This document shows, piece by piece, positions 58,878-64,000 of a DNA stretch of 64,000 nucleotides. The notes beneath the pieces are model-generated. The model had not been told where the DNA came from. It made no database searches and saw only the letters and a list, made by a program, of their open reading frames with translations. The stretch is taken from the NCBI GenBank assembly GCA_900074885.1, contig FJUW01000063.1:258957-322956 (forward strand), read 5' to 3'. The DNA comes from Rhynchosporium graminicola (taxonomy: Eukaryota; Ascomycota; Leotiomycetes; Helotiales; Ploettnerulaceae). Both the position numbers and the translations under genes were made by a program. How positions within the stretch are numbered: position 1 is the stretch's first letter; every line of letters begins with the position of its first letter.

Positions 58878-59831
58878 TTACCTCTTTCTAAGATAAATAC
58901 TCGCCCTCGAGCCTTGAAGAATCGAAGTAACTAAGGAAATAAAATAAGTATAAAAGGTAATTAAATATTAAGATAACTTTCTAAATTTCTATTAAACCGA
59001 AACTATAGATACTAATTTAGTACTAAGATTATCTCTTCTATAGAGAAAAATATAATCTCTAGTAATATTACTATAATTAGAGCGAAATTACGATTCTAAA
59101 GTAGGTTCTTAGATAAGGTTTACTAGTAATTATAATACTAAGTTTTACTAAATAAGTAAAGCTAAGCGAGTAATTAAAATACTTAAAGGTTACGAAAGAA
59201 ACGAAAGTTTAAATCGAATTCTAAAGAAGCTAAAAGATTAAAGAGAATTAGATATCTTTATTAAGTAGATATAGAAAATATTAAATTAAAAGTTCTAATA
59301 GAAGGAGGTCGATTCTACTAAAGGAGCTAAATTATACTAAGGTATAAGGATTACGAGTCGAATTCTAATAATTTCCGCTAGAGTAATAAGCTATTTCGTC
59401 TTAGCTTAAAAGTAAGGTTTTTCGCTATTAGAGCTACTTTCGGAAGGTTAAAGTTAGGTAAAAGGATAATAAATATTAAAGCTTATAGGGAAGTTTCTAC
59501 TTAAAATTCGTTTATTATTTTATTTTATACGCACGAAAGAACGAGTTTCGAAGTATCTAAGAGTAACTTCGTAGTAATACTAGTACTTCTAAAGCTAAAT
59601 TATATTCAAATTCCTAGCTATCCGAGAGATCTTTAGAATCTTAGCTCTTTTAAAAACCTAACTATCGAATTCGTAATTAATAGTACTAACTATTTCCGTA
59701 TAATTCCGAAAATCTAAAGTAAGTAGAGATAACTTAGCGAAGAGCTCCCTAGTAGTTATATATACGAATCGAGTTTTCTAAGTAAGATATTATTTAATAC
59801 TATCCCTAGCGGTTTTAATCTTTCTATTTAA

Positions 59832-60033
59832 TATAATAATATAAGACTTAAGGCGGTATATAAGTAAGAATAAATAAGTAGGGAGGCTAAGAGCGATCTT
59901 ATATAGTCTAGTATAAAGGAAATAGAAAGATATAGAGCTCTAAAGGAGTCTGCACCTTCTATATATATAAGGAGGGTATACCTAAGGCACCGATACTGGC
60001 CCGTATCTGCCACGTATACCATACGCTGTCACA
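59832..60033 (-). repeat. 5' LTR of G4 (202 bp)
   Basis: TATAATAATATAAG...ACGCTGTCACA, followed by the TSD GACTT. Confidence 0.9.
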
Positions 60034-60038
60034 GACTT

Positions 60039-60538
60039 AGGCTTTAAGGCGATCTATAGAGAAGATATTTAAAAAGTTAGAGTTTATTAAAATAATAAGT
60101 TAAGATCTTTAAACCCTTAGATACTAGTATAATATTAATATAACATGAGATTTAGATATTCTAATAGTAGATTTAGCGAAATCTAAGTTAATAATATAAA
60201 TAGTATGAAAGTAAACGAAAGAATTAAATACTATTATATAGGATTTTATAAAGAAAGCTATATTTAAAGTTATAATATCTAATACTAAAGGAAAGAGGAA
60301 TTTACTTTCTAGTTTAGAGATAGTATTAGATCTAGATACTCTTGGACCTTCTCTAAAGAAGAAAGCTTATAAGATTAGCTATTATACTTGATCTACTACT
60401 AAAGCTATATTAGTAAATTTAAATAAAGAGTTAGATATAGTAGTTCCGGTTCTAGATATTGCAGATTTACTAGAAGCTCTAGAGACCTTAGAGAAGAAAG
60501 CTAGTAAAGTAGAGATAATAGAGGAAGTAAAGTTTTAG
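60039..60538 (+). pseudogene. D-beta antisense ORF, second part
   Basis: Continues the frame of 58238-58675 after G4. It stays in one frame to the stop at 60536-60538. It has one base more than D2 near 60085 (TAAACCC against GAACCC), which explains why the D2 copy shifts frame there. Readable segments: RSIEKIFKKLEFIK, TKELN, PSLKKKAYKISYYT. Stops are of RIP type. Confidence 0.6.
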
Positions 60539-60539
60539 A

Positions 60540-61816
60540 TATAGTATTATTATAGAGTATAATTAAGGGATTATCCTTAGTAATAAATTTTTAATACTAG
60601 TATCTATAATAGTTTAGTATTCTCTAAGTAATTATAATTATTTATTCTATCTTCTTAAGCTTTAATCTATTAATTTAGTATATACGGAAGTCTAAGTTTA
60701 CTTAAGTTAGTAGTATAAAAGTCTCTAAGCTTTTATAGAGTACTTATTAGGTTAGAAGTATTATATTAAGTTAGGTCCGGATTATCACTTAGCTAGCTAA
60801 CTTAATACTTTAGATTACCTCTTAGGAGTCGTATAATAAGTATATCTTATAACTCTTATTCTTCTTAAGTAGCGATAATCTCTAGGGGTAAGTTTAGTAG
60901 CTCCTAGTCTAGTAATAAGTCGTTCGGGTTCTTAAAGAGTAATTCTAAAGCGAATATATTATATATAGAAGATCTAGGAGATAAATCTAGCTTATAAGAG
61001 TATCTGATCTTAGCTAGAACTTAGTATAATCCTACTTAGAAGCTAGATAGCTTTTTATTTAGCTAGTAATTCTTAAGGTTCCTTATAGAGAGAAATACCC
61101 TATCTCTAACTTCTTAGTCGATATTACGCTATTTCGGGTTAGTTATAATGCTTATCCTCTATTAAGTAGCTAGTATATTAGCTTTTATAAACTCGATAGC
61201 GGATTTAATACGTTTAGCTAAGGATTTAGTATCGATATAATTAAGCTTTTCTTATAGTATTAATATAGTAAATTACTTCTAATCTTAGCTTTTCCGTAGT
61301 AGTATATTATATTTAAGGGTATATAGAGCTATACTAATAGAATTATAAGGCAGGATTACTTACGCGCGGTCTATTATTAGTAGTAGTTCGCTCTAGTTAC
61401 TCTAGTAATAATTAAGGAAAGGTCTAAAGTATTACTTAATATATTAGTTTATAATCTCTATTTATCTATTAGTTTACTAATAGAAAGAAGTAAAGAGCTT
61501 AACTTTAACTCTAATTATATAGTAAAATTCTTACTAGAAGGATAAGATAAACTGAGCTTCTAAGTCGGATATAATTAACTTAGAGGTATATTCGAAACGA
61601 TATATCTATTAGATAAATAGCGTAGCTATCCCGCGGGTATCGATATTATAGTAATATAATACCGATATAGAGTCCTTTCTTAAACAGTCGATAAATACTA
61701 ATATCTTATTAAACCTCTAGTTATTAGGTAAGAAGTCCTTAAAATCTATAGCTAGGTACTATATAAGGTAGCTAAGTACTAGTAATAAGTATAGGAATCC
61801 TTATTATTTCGTTTAC
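60540..61816 (-). pseudogene. D-beta pol: end of integrase and chromodomain-like tail
   Basis: Minus strand, aligned with D2 at about 36700-37980 and with D-alpha at 5980-6600. RPFLNYYQSN and the PYNSI segment of integrase are readable near 61370-61440. Heavily mutated. It ends at 61816, where A3 is inserted. The rest of D-beta lies beyond the window. Confidence 0.78.
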
Positions 61817-62051
61817 TGTGACGACTGGTCAGGTTTGGAGGTCTCTCCCTATTGGTAGAAACACTTACTGCTAAGCGAGATTATACGAGTAGAGTTTAGG
61901 GGCCCCTTTTCATATATATACTTCTATTCTCTCTCTACTTCTTCACTCCTTAGTTATAGATTCTCAAGTGATTCTTACTACTTTATATTCATAGTAATAT
62001 AAGGTCTTATTACTTAGGTAGTTTTAAGACCTTTCTAGAGTAAGCGTCATA
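61817..62051 (+). repeat. 5' LTR of A3 (235 bp)
   Basis: TGTGACGACTGGTCAGG...AAGCGTCATA. Same length as the other A LTRs, with the GGGGCCCC palindr ome near 61910. Confidence 0.92.
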
Positions 62052-62185
62052 TTATCTATAACTCTTTTACCTACGTCTAGGAAGATAGTAAATATCTACT
62101 TATATTATACCTCTATACCTAGAGCTACTAAACGCAGGAGACTACGCTATATAGAGAAGGCCCATACTAAGTATAAACTTGAAGA

Positions 62186-64000
62186 ATAGTACCTAAACCG
62201 AAGTAACCTAAGTCTGATAAATCGACTACTAGTTCTCCGACTCCCTCTACTTCCTATTCTTCGGCGACTCGTAATACTCGCTATAACTTACCTCTCTCTA
62301 TAGTAGAGAGTACTCGCGACGACGCCTCGTCCGAGTTAAGCTCCCTAACTCCTACTATAATCAACGAACTTACTAAGTCGCTAAACCTCCCTGATAATAC
62401 TCCTATATTAATAATAACTATAAGTAACTTATAGGAAGATTACGCTTACTAGCTATAAGAGGCAGAAAGGAAGCTCGCGGAGGAGAGATAATTAAATACC
62501 GACCTATCTGCAGAACTACGCTAGTTATAGGACGAGTTCCTAGAACTACGCTAGTTGACTACTTAGCGCTCTGCTAAGTCTATATCGTTTAATAACGTTT
62601 AATCGCGTATAATACTATTACTATTAATTGAAGAAGATAATACTACTCCTATTCCTGATAATCGTCGTCGAGAATAATCTACCGGAGGAATATCGTTAAT
62701 ATTATACGCTACGCGTATAGAGAAGATACTAAACCTTCTAAATAAGCTCTCTAATAGAATCGACTACTCTCTAAAACTCTAGGAAGTGCAGATACGTAAC
62801 GCCCTCCGGCGCTACTCTAGCTACTTTATCGATAAAGATCACTATAAAGATTAGTTACTTAACTAAACGAAAGGAATAGCTAGAACTTACCTAGAACTCT
62901 TATTCTTAGAACTAGAATATAACGAAGAAGGTAGTATGATCGATTCACTTGATATAATCACTTAACTCGTCTCTTTCTTATCTAATCTATATGACTAATA
63001 AACTATAAGAGCTAGCTACTCCGCGTTAAAGATAGATTATAAGTAGACCTTCTAGACGTTCTACTACGAGTTTCGTACGCTAGCTTATAAAGCTAGAGTA
63101 AACGATTAATCGACTCTGAAAATAGACTTATAGGAGAAGCTACCTGCACGGCTATAGAAATAGCTCTTCTAATAGTACTGAACGTTAAGGACACTAGAAG
63201 AATATATTAAAGCNAACCTTCTAAATAAGCTCTCTAATAGAATCGACTACTCTCTAAAACTCTAGGAAGTGCAGATACGTAACGCCCTCCGGCGCTACTC
63301 TAGCTACTTTATCGACGAAGATCACTATAAAGATTAGTTACTTAACTAAACGAAAGGAATAGCTAGAACTTACCTAGAACTCTTATTCTTAGAACTAGAA
63401 TATAACGAAGAAGGTAGTATGATCGATTCACTTGATATAATCACTTAACTCGTCTCTTTCTTATCTAATCTATATGACTAATAAACTATAAGAGCTAGCT
63501 ACTCCGCGTTAAAGATAGATTATAAGTAGACCTTCTAGACGTTCTACTACGAGTTTCGTACGCTAGCTTATAAAGCTAGAGTAAACGATTAATCGACTCT
63601 GAAAATAGACTTATAGGAGAAGCTACCTGCACGGCTATAGAAATAGCTCTTCTAATAGTACTGAACGTTAAGGACACTAGAAGAATATATTAAAGCTATA
63701 TAAGCTGAAGACTAAGGTTAATTTATTAAAAAGACCTACTATTTCGAGTCTTCGGCTAAGGCTAGCGCGACTCGGGAACGCCCTATAAATACCTCCTCCT
63801 AGCGCTATAGTACTAATTCCTCTTCTTATCTGTAAATTAGTCTTCTTACGCCTAAGAATACTAGTACGACTAGTAAATAAGTATTATACTCTATACGAAA
63901 TGATACGCCTCGTGCATAATCGCCGGCGAATGCTCCTCGTCACTTTACGCCTACTTTATACTTACGCTTATTATTAGCTCGACCTAATACTTTATATCGA
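62186..64000 (+). pseudogene. A3 gag
   Basis: The likely start is ATA at 62186-62188 (mutated ATG, followed by a mutated GTG Val codon). An N-terminal Ser/Thr/Pro-rich part (SSPTPSTSYSSATRNTRY), then a coiled coil with EAERKLAEER and DEFLELR, a region with SNRIDYSLKL, and a capsid-like helical part with DYKQTFQTFYYEFRTLAYKA. It continues past the window edge. The reading is interrupted by the duplicated block around the N. Stops are TAG/TAA at Gln positions. Confidence 0.75.
62732..63696. repeat. Direct duplication of 482 bp around a single N
   Basis: 62732-63213 and 63215-63696 match, except that GATAAAG at about 62830 reads GACGAAG at about 63313. N at 63214. As with the other two, an unmerged overlap is likely, but the two-base difference shows that the two ends were not built from identical reads. 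Confidence 0.88.

Larger units (their letters stand above)
58676..60033 (-). mobile_element. Element G, copy G4 (no gag)
   Basis: Minus-strand element of 1358 bp: LTRs 58676-58877 and 59832-60033 (202 bp), TSD GACTT at 58671-58675 and 60034-60038. Same layout and length as G3, more heavily RIP-mutated than G1. The hairpin stem is damaged (AGGCTCG-AGGG-CGAGTAT). Inserted in the antisense ORF of D-beta. The open stretch at 59828-60022 is the LTR chance frame. Confidence 0.92.
61817..64000 (+). mobile_element. Ty3/Gypsy element A, copy A3 (5' part)
   Basis: Plus-strand copy of family A starting with a 235-bp LTR and running through gag to the window edge. Inserted in D-beta integrase; the left flank is TTTAC, the right TSD is out of view. 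It contains a 482-bp duplication around the N at 63214. Confidence 0.9.

Overview
The window reads as a block of transposon graveyard from a filamentous ascomycete fungus (Pezizomycotina). I see no intact host gene, rRNA or tRNA. CpA and TpG are strongly depleted and TpA is in great excess: the first 60 bases hold ten TA, one CA and no TG. Coding frames are broken almost only by TAG/TAA where Gln or Trp would be expected, and Cys/His positions have become Tyr. This is the mark of repeat-induced point mutation (RIP). The genus cannot be named from the sequence.

Almost every base can be assigned to LTR retrotransposons of eight families, named locally A, D, E, G, H, I (Ty3/Gypsy type), J (Ty1/Copia) and K (a Copia gag fragment). 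They are nested, and I could match 5-bp target-site duplications (TSDs) for ten insertions: A2 GTCTC, E TATAT, H AATAC, J TTAAA, G1 GTAAT, D2 GTCTC, G2 AGATT, I ACTAG, G3 CGTAG, G4 GACTT. The order is: an old minus-strand D element (D-alpha: 5980-7468, 15157-15622, 21172-23073) was entered by A2 (7469-15156), by E (15623-21171) and by a second D element (D-beta). D-beta (23074-23857, 58233-58675, 60034-61816) was entered by H, G4 and A3. H (23858-58232, minus) was entered by J, G2, I and, inside its own 5' LTR, G3. J (25028-42194, minus) was entered by G1 and D2. That makes five levels of nesting.

Layout: 1-5129 is A1 (minus, cut by the window edge). 5130-5979 is the K gag. 5980-23073 is D-alpha with A2 and E inside. 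23074-23857 is the 3' end of D-beta. 23858-58232 is H with J, G1, D2, G2, I and G3 inside. 58233-61816 is the rest of D-beta with G4. 61817-64000 is A3 (plus, cut by the window edge).

The autonomous Ty3 families A, D, E and I have gag, protease, RT, RNase H, integrase and a chromodomain-like tail. H has RT, RNase H and integrase. G is short and, at most, encodes gag. J is the least mutated and keeps long open stretches of a Copia polyprotein.

The most interesting finding is that families D and I each carry an extra protein-coding stretch of 300-360 codons on the opposite strand, between the end of pol and the 3' LTR, convergent with pol. I do not recognise either product. Second, a short hairpin lies directly upstream of the polypurine tract in all Ty3 families whose 3' end could be read clearly (A, D, G, H, I).

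The sequence has three single-N joins (10593, 34250, 63214). Each is flanked by a direct duplication (1294, 899 and 482 bp), which looks like unmerged contig overlap and not biology.
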